Source: Chitinophagales bacterium (GTDB taxonomy: Bacteria; Bacteroidota; Bacteroidia; Chitinophagales; CAIODY01). Taken from it: 33,689 nucleotides of DNA. The translations under genes were made by a program, and so were the position numbers. Location: contig CANFST010000033.1 in assembly GCA_947449695.1 (NCBI GenBank), forward strand, positions 1 to 33,689, written 5' to 3'. The first letter of the stretch is position 1. Every line of letters starts with the position of its first letter. Below are positions 17,655-25,855 of this stretch, in pieces. A model generated the notes under the pieces. That model searched no databases and had not been told where the DNA came from. It worked only from the letters and a program-made list of their open reading frames with translations.

Positions 17655-19031
17655 ATGAAAAATATTTTCTCAAATAGTTTAATTACAATTGCGATTTTAA
17701 CTGTTATTGCAACAAGTTGTTCAAAGCCCGAATTAGTTAATATTTATAAAGTTCCACCTGTAGCAGGTGTTGATGTCGGCGATTTAACTGATATTTCGGG
17801 AACTATAAAGGGAACACTTAAAGTCGGCAGAACTTACAACATGGTTGGAAATATTATCGTGAATTTTGGTGATACACTATGGTTGCAAAATGGAGTAACT
17901 GTAAATGTAAAAGGTGAGTATGGGTTTTATATTCGTGGTGTAATGATTTCGTTAGGAACAAAATCAAACCCAAATTGGATTACGTATCCAGCAGCCACTA
18001 AAACTGACAATCCGACTCAGGATCCTACAACTGATGCGGCTTTGCAAGGTCGTTGGGCTGGTATAAGTTGTGATACAACTTGCCCTTTATTTATTTTAAA
18101 ATGGACGCATGTTGAATTCGCAGGTGCATTTCACAAAAGTCCTCCATCAATGGTAAATGTAGCCAATAACGCAAAATCATACCCAATTTTATTTCAAAAC
18201 CCAAAAGGTTTTTTCATTATGGAAGATTCTTGGCTATATGGTTCGGTGGATGATGCTATCAGAACTTATGGTGGCAAAATTCATGTAATGAGAAACACTT
18301 TTGAAAAATGTGGTTTTGTAGGTGGAGAAGGTATTAATACAAAAGTTGGTACAGTAGGCAATGTTGCTTATAATGTTTTTATCGGCATGGCGACAAATGG
18401 TCCGAAGGCTTCTAACAAAGGTGTTGGAACTATTCAAACCAATATGGCTGCTTACAACAACACTATTTTAAATTCAGGTTATAGAAGAAATTCAACTGGT
18501 CGTGGTGGAAGTATTAACTACGAAGAAGGAGCAAAAGGATTTTCTTATAATGATTTAATTGTGAATTGTAAATATGGATTCAGAGTTGTTCAAAATCCAC
18601 CGGCTGATACTTTAAATTTAACATACGGAAATCATTATTATTATGGTGATTCTTTAGCTGTGGTGAATCAGTTTTATCCTACTGCTTATGTAACTCATCC
18701 ACAAATTTCTGATTTCCCTTTGTATACAAGCTATTTGCCGTCTAATTATACATTAGGAATGATCTATAATGCACCTACTTTAGTTAGTGTAAACGACCCT
18801 AAATTTGTAAACTTCCCATTACCAATGTATAACTATCAAAAAGTTGCTTATGTAGGTACTTATGATTTTCATTTGCAGAGTTCATCACCAGCTATTGGAA
18901 AAGGAACTACTTCATTCTCACCAATTAGTAATGGAGTTATTATTAATGCACGTTATGGAGCAAATGAAATAACTTTACCAGGTGCTGATATGGGTGCTTA
19001 TCAATCAAACGGAACAGGAAATCAACATTAA
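17655..19031 (+). CDS. Lipoprotein with right-handed beta-helix fold
   Basis: This 458-residue lipoprotein has lipobox VIATSCSKPEL near residue 22. Residues after the Cys (S-K-P-E) partly resemble the Bacteroidota surface lipoprotein signal. The body shows short repeated beta turns typical of pectate-lyase-like beta-helices: LWLQNGVTVNVKGEYGFYIRG, then FFIMEDSWLYGSVDDAIRTYGGKIHVMRNTFEKCGF, and YNDLIVNCKYGFRVVQNPP. No polysaccharide-lyase catalytic pattern was recognised. It ends with ADMGAYQSNG, as many Bacteroidota beta-helix proteins do. Its place between a TonB-dependent receptor (8 bp gap) and a phosphoesterase (6 bp gap) suggests a surface substrate-binding partner of the receptor. Confidence 0.75.
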   Translation: MKNIFSNSLITIAILTVIATSCSKPELVNIYKVPPVAGVDVGDLTDISGTIKGTLKVGRTYNMVGNIIVNFGDTLWLQNGVTVNVKGEYGFYIRGVMISLGTKSNPNWITYPAATKTDNPTQDPTTDAALQGRWAGISCDTTCPLFILKWTHVEFAGAFHKSPPSMVNVANNAKSYPILFQNPKGFFIMEDSWLYGSVDDAIRTYGGKIHVMRNTFEKCGFVGGEGINTKVGTVGNVAYNVFIGMATNGPKASNKGVGTIQTNMAAYNNTILNSGYRRNSTGRGGSINYEEGAKGFSYNDLIVNCKYGFRVVQNPPADTLNLTYGNHYYYGDSLAVVNQFYPTAYVTHPQISDFPLYTSYLPSNYTLGMIYNAPTLVSVNDPKFVNFPLPMYNYQKVAYVGTYDFHLQSSSPAIGKGTTSFSPISNGVIINARYGANEITLPGADMGAYQSNGTGNQH

Positions 19032-19037
19032 TTTTTT

Positions 19038-20060
19038 ATGACAAAAAGAAATTTATTTTTTGGTGTAGCATTTTTTATTGCTGCTCTTCAGTTTTCATTT
19101 GCACAAACCAAAAGCAATGAAAAATTATTGTACTCGTTTGTTGCAACAGGTTGCAATCGAGTTGACAAAGAAGATGTAAATCCTGAAAACCCAAGCACAG
19201 CTAATGTTGAGCAATTAAAAAAAACTTTTGAGGATGTTGCTACATTAAATCCGCAACCTGATTTCTTTTTTTTCTTGGGCGATTTAATCATGGGTTATTC
19301 ACCTGATACTGCTATGTTGGGTAAGGAATTAAGAGCTTGGAAAAATATTTATTATCAATCATCATTGAGTAAAACAAAAACCAAAATGATTGTTGTACCA
19401 GGCAATCATGAATTATTTAAGGGTAAAAATAAACCTGCTTACGAAGCTGCCGAACAATGTTGGATAAACAACATGAATGAATTTTTGCCTTATAATAATG
19501 GGCCGAAAAAAGCTGGCGATGATAATTTACAAACTGACCAAACTAGATTAACTGGTTCTTTCAATTTCAAAAAATCACATTTTATTTTGTGCAATACCGA
19601 TGGCGTTGGAATGGAATCAAAAGTGCCCATTCAATGGATTGCAAAGGATTTAAAAACTGCAAAAAAGAACAACCCGATTTTTGTTTTTAGTCATGAACCA
19701 TGTGTGGCTTACAATGGCGAAAAAGGATTAGATACTGCTAAAAATTTACGAAACAGATTCTGGAGTTTGTTGGAAGATAATCATGTAACAGCAATGGTTT
19801 CGGCACATAATCATGTGTATTTTAAAAAGCAATATAATGCTGGGAAAACCTGGCAAATTGTTGCAGGAAATGGTGGAAGTAAATTGGAAAAAGAAGTTAC
19901 TAAAAAAGAAGACCAGTTTTATGGCTTTGTACAAATCAAAGTTTATAAAAGTAAAAAAGTTGAGATGAATATGTTTGGAAGAGATTTCAATCTAAATAAT
20001 TATTTAGCTCCACCAACTTCTTCAACTACTGTAAGAGATAATAAATGGTTGGTAGAATAA
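19038..20060 (+). CDS. Exported metallophosphoesterase
   Basis: This 340-residue protein has a signal peptide (MTKRNLFFGVAFFIAALQFSFAQ). Metallophosphoesterase motifs are present in order: FFFFLGDLIMGYS (GD), VVPGNHELFKGK (GNHE), FVFSHEPCVAYNG (metal His) and MVSAHNHVYF (a GHxH variant). The first motif, normally DxH, is not evident; the equivalent strand reads SFVATGCNRVDKED. The family cleaves phosphomonoesters or diesters using two metals, in the periplasm or at the surface here. It follows the beta-helix lipoprotein by 6 bp and is the third gene of that operon. The altered first motif may shift metal use or substrate. Confidence 0.85.
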   Translation: MTKRNLFFGVAFFIAALQFSFAQTKSNEKLLYSFVATGCNRVDKEDVNPENPSTANVEQLKKTFEDVATLNPQPDFFFFLGDLIMGYSPDTAMLGKELRAWKNIYYQSSLSKTKTKMIVVPGNHELFKGKNKPAYEAAEQCWINNMNEFLPYNNGPKKAGDDNLQTDQTRLTGSFNFKKSHFILCNTDGVGMESKVPIQWIAKDLKTAKKNNPIFVFSHEPCVAYNGEKGLDTAKNLRNRFWSLLEDNHVTAMVSAHNHVYFKKQYNAGKTWQIVAGNGGSKLEKEVTKKEDQFYGFVQIKVYKSKKVEMNMFGRDFNLNNYLAPPTSSTTVRDNKWLVE

Positions 20061-20096
20061 TATCAGTTCAATAAATTCGTTTACTTTAGCGAAGCA

Positions 20097-20483
20097 ATGA
20101 CAAAATTTTTCGCCATCATTTTATTGTCGTATCATCTGTTTGGCACTATGTGTTTGCCAATGAGTGATTTTTCGGTGATAGCTGATTTGCCTAAAATGTA
20201 TCAACATTGCAAAGCAACCGAAGATGCTGATTTGGATATTTTCGATTTTGTAACCGACCATTTAATGGATTTTGATACGGTTTTTGATATTCACGAACAA
20301 GGCGAAAAACCTCATCAATCCAACGCTGTAAGTCATTCTATTCAACAAGTGAATTTTGTAGCGCCTTTCTTTAGTTTTATTTGCTCCGAAATAAAAATTA
20401 CTGAAAACATACTTCCAGTTTTTATTTCAAATTTTATTCCAACAGATTTTTTAGCTTCTGTTTTTCGTCCTCCAATTTTATAA
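20097..20483 (+). CDS. Small exported protein of unknown function, PP-tail type
   Basis: This 128-residue protein starts 36 bp after the metallophosphoesterase stop. A hydrophobic signal (MTKFFAIILLSYHLFGTMC) is followed by LPKMYQHCKATEDADLDIFDFVTDHLMDFD, an acidic/His segment HEQGEKPHQ, and a C-terminal FRPPIL. It resembles small Bacteroidota proteins that sit next to TonB-dependent receptor genes, with a (L/P)P..(Y/H)xxHxxxx...FDF core and a terminal PP. The short tail echoes the FHPPCC tail of the Cys-rich protein at 4471-4839. No catalytic motif is seen. Acidic and His residues would allow metal binding, but this is a guess. Confidence 0.6.
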   Translation: MTKFFAIILLSYHLFGTMCLPMSDFSVIADLPKMYQHCKATEDADLDIFDFVTDHLMDFDTVFDIHEQGEKPHQSNAVSHSIQQVNFVAPFFSFICSEIKITENILPVFISNFIPTDFLASVFRPPIL

Positions 20484-20579
20484 TTTTATTTTTCCACTGT
20501 TCAATTTTCACACACCAATTCATTTTTTGAAATGGATGTGCTTTCAATTATTTTATAAAAATTAAAAACAAAAATCAAG

Positions 20580-20996
20580 ATGAAATATCTAATAACAGTG
20601 CTTTGTGTAGCACTTTACATCAACACAACTTTTGCTCAAAAAATTTCGGCTGATAAAGTTCCAGCAGCAGTTTTAAAATCTTTTCAAACAAAATTTCCAT
20701 CCATTAAAAAAGCAAAATGGGAAATCGAAAATGGAAATTATGAAGCAGAATATGACGAAAACAAAATCGAACATTCTGCTTTATTTAAAGCAGATGGAAC
20801 ATTGATTGAAACAGAAATTGAAATTGCTGTAAATCAATTACCAAAGGCAATTACTGATTATGTTGCTAAAGACATGAACGGAAAAAAAATAAAAGAAGCG
20901 TCTATCATTACTGAAACCAATGGCAAAAAAAAGTATGAAGTCGAAATAGGTGGAAAGGATTATTTGTTTGATCAAAATGGTAAATTTTTAAATTAA
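20580..20996 (+). CDS. Exported PepSY-like (PF11396-type) protein
   Basis: This is a 138-residue periplasmic protein with signal peptide MKYLITVLCVALYINTTFAQ. Two PepSY-like repeats follow: PAAVLKSFQTKFPSIKKAKWE with NYEAEYDEN, and LPKAITDYVAKDMNGKKIKEASI with KKYEVEIGGKDYLFD. This is the typical pattern of the putative beta-lactamase-inhibitor-like PepSY-like family. Members are small exported modules of unclear role, often near two-component systems or membrane transport genes in Bacteroidota. A stem-loop terminator follows 13 bp after the stop. The TonB-dependent receptor comes next on the same strand. Confidence 0.8.
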   Translation: MKYLITVLCVALYINTTFAQKISADKVPAAVLKSFQTKFPSIKKAKWEIENGNYEAEYDENKIEHSALFKADGTLIETEIEIAVNQLPKAITDYVAKDMNGKKIKEASIITETNGKKKYEVEIGGKDYLFDQNGKFLN

Positions 20997-21009
20997 TTTT
21001 CTCTTAACC

Positions 21010-21044
21010 AAGTGTTGAATAGCTTTGCTGTTCAACACTTTTTT
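21010..21044 (+). terminator. Intrinsic terminator or attenuator immediately before the second receptor
   Basis: AAGTGTTGAA (21010-21019) pairs with TTCAACACTT (21031-21040), with inner AGC/GCT pairing around a TTT loop, and is followed by a T-run to 21044. It ends only 12 bp before the receptor start codon (21057). The loop contains TAGCTTTG (21020-21027), itself a TAnnTTTG match, but with no -33 element. It either ends transcription from the PepSY-like gene or regulates read-through into the receptor. Confidence 0.7.
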
Positions 21045-21056
21045 ACAATTAAAAAA

Positions 21057-23258
21057 ATGAAGAAACTTATTTTCCTGTTACTGTTGTCAGCAACTATCAA
21101 TTTTGCGTTTGCACAAAATAAAATCACTATTAAAATTGCAGATGCCAATACAACTTTACCATTACAAGGCGTTTCAGTTGGTGATGTAAAAGCTGGCATT
21201 GGAGGTACAACCAATGAAAAGGGTGAATTAGAACTTAATTTGCGCAAAGATTCTACTTATCATTTTAATGTTTACATGTTCAATTATGAAAATGCCGAAC
21301 AAACTATAATTGCCAATTGGAATAATATTGAAAACAAAACTTTCAAGATTTTTATTGAGCCAAAATCGAATAAAATTAACGAAGTACGCATCACTGCGAA
21401 TAGAACTAATGATCGAATTGAAGATGCGCCAACAAAAGTGGAAGTAATTGGCACCGAAGAAATGAATGAAGAAAGTACGCTGAAACCAGGTAATGTAGCC
21501 AGTTTGCTGGGCGATTTATCAGTCATTCACATTCAACAAACATCGGCCGTTAATGGCAATTCGGTGATTCGATTACAAGGATTAGATGGTCAATACACAC
21601 AATTGATGAGAGATGGATTGCCGATGTATGAAGGCTTTTCGGGCAGTTTTGGGTTGTTGTCAATTCCTCCTTTAGATTTAAAACAAGCTGAAATCATTAA
21701 AGGCTCTGCCTCTACACTCTTTGGTGGTGGCGCCATTGCCGGTGTTATTAATTTGGTTTCAAAAGAACCAACCGATAGTTTAACAGGCACTTTGTTGGTG
21801 AATCAATCTACTTTGAAAGAAACCAATTTGAATTTCTTTGCTGCCAAAAGAAACAAATACACGGGCTTTACTTTTTTTGGCGGACAAAATTTTCAGCAAG
21901 CTGTTGATGTAAATAAAGATGGTTTTTCGGATGTGCCCTATGTGAAACAAACGGTGCTGCATCCTAAGATTTTTATTTACCCCAATAAAAAAATCACCAT
22001 CATTGCTGGGTTGAATGCTATTACCGAAAGCCGCATGGGTGGCGATATGCAAGCCATCAATCAAACCCCTGATGCCACACATCCATTTTATGAAAACAAT
22101 CAAAGTACACGATTGGCTGCTGATTATAAATTGATGGCAAATGAAGGTATGCACCATTTTATTTTGAAAGGAATTGTAAGTTGGTATGATAGAAGTGTGT
22201 TGCAATCTGACTCATCAGGCAGTAATGTTTTCAAAGGTGAACAAACACAAAACTTTGCTGAAGCCAGTGATATGTTGGCATTTAAAAATCAAAAATTAGT
22301 GTATGGTTTGGCTTACAATAGCGAACATTTTGTCAATAAATTTACCACTAACGATTCTATCCAAAGTTATCTCTACACAACGGTTTCAGCATTTGTGCAA
22401 CACACTTGGAACATCACTCCAAAATTTTTAACCGAGGCAGGATTCAGATTTGATAATCATAGTCGATATGGCAATTTTTATTTACCTCGATTGAGTTTGT
22501 TTTATCGCCCGAATAAAAAATTCTCTATCAGAGTAGGAGGAGGAAGTGGATATAAAAATCCAGCGATGTTTAGCAAACAAACTTTAGATTATCGTTTTAA
22601 TCAAATTACTTTTCCTAACGCCAATGTCAAGCCAGAAAACAGTTTGGGTATAAATGCTGACATTAATTTTCATAGCCACATTGGTAAAGTATTAGTAAGT
22701 ATTGACCAAGCATTTTATCATACACAAATCACAGATGCGGTGATGGTGAAAGAAAATGCGAACCATTTTATTTCGTTTTATAATTACAGCGGACAAGTAA
22801 AAACTGATGGCACGGATACTTATGTACGCTTAAAATTAGAAGAACTCGAATGGTATTTTGGTTTAAATCATACCATTGGAATTTATAGCAATGGCGGCAC
22901 TTCAAGCTATGTTCCCTATTTTCCACAAGATAAAGTTTCATCTACTATGGCTTATGAAATTGAAGGGGTTTGCCGAGTTGGATTGGAAGCCAGTTATCAA
23001 GCTAATCAATATATTACACCCAACAGCAACGATAATTTTTCGGTAAATAGAACGCACAATTATTGGTTCTTTGCGATGATGATTGCTAAAGATTTTAAAT
23101 GGGGAAGTCTAGTTTTGAATTGCGAAAATTTGGGCGATTATCGTCAATCAAAAATTGAAAGGCTTTATAATGGAAATACTATTAATCCTCAGTTTAAAGG
23201 CATTTGGGCACCCATTGATGGCAGAATTTTTAACTTGAGTTTGAAAGTTAATTTGTAA
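21057..23258 (+). CDS. TonB-dependent outer-membrane receptor (FecA/BtuB-like group)
   Basis: This protein is 733 residues from ATG 21057 (MKKLIFLLLLSATINFAFAQ); the open frame extends upstream, but that part overlaps a terminator hairpin. Order: short CarboxypepD_reg-like domain (about 22-105; GVSVGDVKAGIGGTTNEKGELEL), plug (about 120-235) and barrel. In the plug, RIEDAPTKVEVIGTEEM is TonB-box-like, and GNSVIRLQGLDGQYTQLMRDGLP and SASTLFGGGAIAGVINLVSK follow. The protein ends IFNLSLKVNL. It looks like a siderophore/cobalamin/metal-type receptor rather than a SusC, and no SusD is nearby. The substrate cannot be deduced. It is followed by a response regulator 225 bp downstream. Confidence 0.92.
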   Translation: MKKLIFLLLLSATINFAFAQNKITIKIADANTTLPLQGVSVGDVKAGIGGTTNEKGELELNLRKDSTYHFNVYMFNYENAEQTIIANWNNIENKTFKIFIEPKSNKINEVRITANRTNDRIEDAPTKVEVIGTEEMNEESTLKPGNVASLLGDLSVIHIQQTSAVNGNSVIRLQGLDGQYTQLMRDGLPMYEGFSGSFGLLSIPPLDLKQAEIIKGSASTLFGGGAIAGVINLVSKEPTDSLTGTLLVNQSTLKETNLNFFAAKRNKYTGFTFFGGQNFQQAVDVNKDGFSDVPYVKQTVLHPKIFIYPNKKITIIAGLNAITESRMGGDMQAINQTPDATHPFYENNQSTRLAADYKLMANEGMHHFILKGIVSWYDRSVLQSDSSGSNVFKGEQTQNFAEASDMLAFKNQKLVYGLAYNSEHFVNKFTTNDSIQSYLYTTVSAFVQHTWNITPKFLTEAGFRFDNHSRYGNFYLPRLSLFYRPNKKFSIRVGGGSGYKNPAMFSKQTLDYRFNQITFPNANVKPENSLGINADINFHSHIGKVLVSIDQAFYHTQITDAVMVKENANHFISFYNYSGQVKTDGTDTYVRLKLEELEWYFGLNHTIGIYSNGGTSSYVPYFPQDKVSSTMAYEIEGVCRVGLEASYQANQYITPNSNDNFSVNRTHNYWFFAMMIAKDFKWGSLVLNCENLGDYRQSKIERLYNGNTINPQFKGIWAPIDGRIFNLSLKVNL

Positions 23259-23483
23259 TAAATGCTTTTGCTGAATTGGATTTATAATCAGATTGTAATG
23301 AGTAACAAATTTTAATCTGTTTTTCAATAAAAACTTATTATAAATCCATTTTAGCAAACTATTCTGCATTGTTTTATTAGTGATTTGTTTAAATTGAATT
23401 ATTGCTAACTTAATTATTAGGTAATATAGGTAGGGTTATTTTGCTGTTGAATTAATGTGAAATACATTTTTAATTAAATAGCA

Positions 23484-24182
23484 ATGAAAACCAAAAAGAA
23501 AATTCTTATTGCGGATGATGAGCAAGATGTTTTGGATTTTTTAGAACATACTTTTATAGCAGAAGGATTTGAAGTGGCTACTGCCAAAGATGGTATTCAG
23601 GCTTTGAAAAAAGCAAATTCATTTTATCCTGATTTATTTTTACTAGATATTAAAATGCCTAACTTAGAAGGTATTGCTTTATGCGAACAATTGCGAAGTA
23701 CTGATGAATTTAAAACTACACCAATTGTGTTTTTAACTGCACAAAATACTGAAGCAGTTGAAGTAGAAGCTTTTAATATTGGCGCTAATGATTTTATTAC
23801 TAAACCAATAAAACCAAAAGCTTTACTGATAAGAATTAACCGATTATTACCGGCTCATACAACTACACCTGCCAAAATAAAATATTCATCGCAAGATTCT
23901 ATTACCCGATTAGGAAACATTGATGTGAATAATGATGAATATAAAATTACATCAAATGGCAAGGATATCTTTTTTGCTAAAAAAGAATTTCAAATTATTC
24001 AGTTATTGGCTACCAAACCTGGCAAAGTATTTACAAGGGCAGAAATTTTCAAAAAAGTATGGGGCGATAATTTGATTATGACTGATAGAACTATTGATGT
24101 ACATATCAGAAAAATCAGAATTAAAGCAGGTGATGATTTTATTAGAACTGTGAAAGGAGTAGGCTTCAAAGTAGAAGGCTGA
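23484..24182 (+). CDS. Response regulator, OmpR/PhoB family
   Basis: This 232-residue DNA-binding regulator has a receiver domain (1-120) with acidic pocket D11/D12, phospho-acceptor D55 (LLDIKMP), T85 (FLTA) and K107 (FITKP). Its C-terminal winged helix (about 140-230) has KKEFQIIQLLATKPGKVFTRAEIFKKVWG and TIDVHIRKIR, then FIRTVKGVGFKVE. All key residues are intact. No sensor histidine kinase gene is in the window, so the partner is elsewhere or the gene is an orphan. Its position between two receptor/phosphatase groups makes control of those genes plausible, by analogy with PhoB, but PhoB identity cannot be settled from the sequence. Confidence 0.93.
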   Translation: MKTKKKILIADDEQDVLDFLEHTFIAEGFEVATAKDGIQALKKANSFYPDLFLLDIKMPNLEGIALCEQLRSTDEFKTTPIVFLTAQNTEAVEVEAFNIGANDFITKPIKPKALLIRINRLLPAHTTTPAKIKYSSQDSITRLGNIDVNNDEYKITSNGKDIFFAKKEFQIIQLLATKPGKVFTRAEIFKKVWGDNLIMTDRTIDVHIRKIRIKAGDDFIRTVKGVGFKVEG

Positions 24183-24676
24183 TAAGCAGTTTTTTCAACT
24201 CCATGAAGGGCTAATATTTTTGAAAGATTTGTTTCATCCCTTTGAAAAACTAGTATTTATTACATTTGAAAACGTTTATTCATCGCATTTACTTTTTCCC
24301 ATCTTAATCCAATTTATCGTATTCCCCTTTTGTTTGATTTAACTATCAACAATCTTATTTAATTTATTGATGAACTTATTTCTTCTATTGTTAAAAATAT
24401 TTCATCCTTATTCAAGAAAAATCAATAAACTATTGATTTGCATTATTTCGAATAAGAATTTATCATTTACAAACTTGATTTTATTCCATGTATGCATACA
24501 TTATCTAATTTCATGCATAAATGGATATATTGCTAATTGGAAATAATACTTTTTTTATTTGAATTTGCTTTTATCAAGTGAATAGTTGTTGGTTTATAGT
24601 TACCAGCAAAGGCTGATTGAATAGTAATGTTAATTAGTAATTAAATTAAAAAAGGCAAGTAATGAAAATAGCCAGA
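24183..24676. other. Gene-free convergent region (494 bp) with small palindromes
   Basis: No credible coding frame is seen on either strand between the response regulator and the convergent Tat metallophosphoesterase. The region holds a promoter-like TACATTTG at 24261-24268 (plus strand; an upstream TTTG is 16 bp away, somewhat short). It also has a perfect hairpin AATCAATA-AAC-TATTGATT at 24420-24438 and the perfect 14-bp palindrome ATGTATGCATACAT at 24488-24501. It is very AT-rich. It could encode a small RNA or be spacer DNA. Confidence 0.4.
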
Positions 24677-25633
24677 TTATTTCCAATCATAATAATGCAA
24701 TTCGCGTTCAGTTGTACCATCATTATATAAATTCATGATGGCAAATGCAGGAGCAAATTCTTTATAATTACCTTCCCACCAACTACCACACACAGCACCA
24801 TTGCAGTAATAATTAATACCTAAATATTCTAATTGATCAACCAAATGAATATGTCCGCTTAAGCAGGTCTTTATATTTGGATATTGATAAAAAAGATTTT
24901 TCAAAAAAGTTGCATCGCTGTGCATACAATTATCACTCACATTCATTCGGTTATGATGGGGTGTACTGCCATCAAAAAAAGAACAGATGCTTAAAATAGG
25001 AATGTGCGATACAATACAAATAAATTGATGGGTTGAAATACTCAATTCGTTTTTTAACCAATCCATTTGAGCTTCATCTAACTTAGCAACGTAACCTGGA
25101 ATAGTATTTCGTGGATGAATACTATCTAACACAATAATTTTCCAGTTGCCTTTGTTGAGGGCATAATAAGATTGATTTAAACCTAGTTCATCTTTTGCCC
25201 AATTCTTTCCTTTATCGTTGGTAATAGATGGTGTAAGCCAGCCAAAAACGTCATGATTGCCAATGCAATGATGAATAGGCAAGCTGTTTTCATTGTTTAA
25301 AATAGTATGAAATGAATGCCATTGTTTTTTTACCAAATCTTTTGTTGCTAATACCGAATTCATAATTGCATCACCACCGTTGATAATGAAATCAGGTTTG
25401 TCTTTTAAATCATTCACCGCATGCAATGCTTTGCTGAAGCCAGTTTCAGAAACTAATTCAGGTTTTACATGAATATCAGTTAAATGAGCAACACGTAAAA
25501 TTCTTTTTCGTTGAGGTGATGTTAAAGGAGTAGCGGCAGCCATTGCTTTTTCAGCAAATAAATTTTGAAACAATAAACCACCTGCCCCAATTAAAGCAGA
25601 TTGTTTTAAAAAACCACGGCGTGATGATTTCAT
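24677..25633 (-). CDS. Tat-exported metallophosphoesterase
   Basis: This 318-residue protein begins with a twin-arginine signal (MKSSRRGFLKQSALIGAGGL), so it is exported folded, probably with metals already bound. All metallophosphoesterase motifs are present: VAHLTDIHVKPE (DxH), IINGGDAIMNS (GD), HHCIGNHDVFGW (GNHD), IVSHIPIL (His) and LSGHIHLVD (GHxH). It is expected to hydrolyse phosphoester bonds in the periplasm. It is divergent from the YncE/phosphoesterase fusion gene, with a 222-bp shared control region. Unlike the enzyme at 19038-20060, the first motif is intact here. Confidence 0.92.
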   Translation of the reverse strand: MKSSRRGFLKQSALIGAGGLLFQNLFAEKAMAAATPLTSPQRKRILRVAHLTDIHVKPELVSETGFSKALHAVNDLKDKPDFIINGGDAIMNSVLATKDLVKKQWHSFHTILNNENSLPIHHCIGNHDVFGWLTPSITNDKGKNWAKDELGLNQSYYALNKGNWKIIVLDSIHPRNTIPGYVAKLDEAQMDWLKNELSISTHQFICIVSHIPILSICSFFDGSTPHHNRMNVSDNCMHSDATFLKNLFYQYPNIKTCLSGHIHLVDQLEYLGINYYCNGAVCGSWWEGNYKEFAPAFAIMNLYNDGTTERELHYYDWK

Positions 25634-25730
25634 TTGTATGTGTAAAGAATTATAAAAAAATTGACGGATGGAGTAGTTGATTTTTATAATCCCTTTTGCT
25701 TAATTTCTATGCAAAGAACGAGCAGCTAGA

Positions 25731-25745
25731 TGAACAGAATGTTCA
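25731..25745. promoter_or_regulatory. Candidate operator palindrome in the divergent phosphoesterase promoter region
   Basis: A perfect inverted repeat TGAACA-GAA-TGTTCA lies midway between the divergent starts at 25633 and 25856. Its size and symmetry suit a dimeric regulator. No second copy was noticed in the window, and the regulator is unknown. Confidence 0.35.
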
Positions 25746-25822
25746 CGATTTGTTATTCGCAAATGAAATATGTTTGAACTAATTGTGAAGAGCTATTTAT
25801 CATTCGCTTAACATCGCTTTTC

Positions 25823-25830
25823 TAACTTTG
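25823..25830 (+). promoter_or_regulatory. Candidate -7 element for the YncE/phosphoesterase fusion gene
   Basis: TAACTTTG matches TAnnTTTG and ends 25 bp before the ATG at 25856. No TTTG -33 element at the standard spacing was seen. Confidence 0.45.
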
Positions 25831-25855
25831 TGTTTCATTATTTCATTTCAATTTT

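Noticed and set aside
21780-22205. 141-codon minus-strand open frame inside the second receptor
   Set aside because: It is antisense to the receptor barrel and its peptide shows no family resemblance.
23484-24182. Calling the response regulator PhoB
   Set aside because: OmpR/PhoB family membership is clear, but nothing in the sequence separates PhoB from other members, and no PhoR-like kinase is adjacent.
24420-24501. CRISPR or tandem array in the AT-rich gap
   Set aside because: The repeats are single palindromes without regular spacing or spacers.
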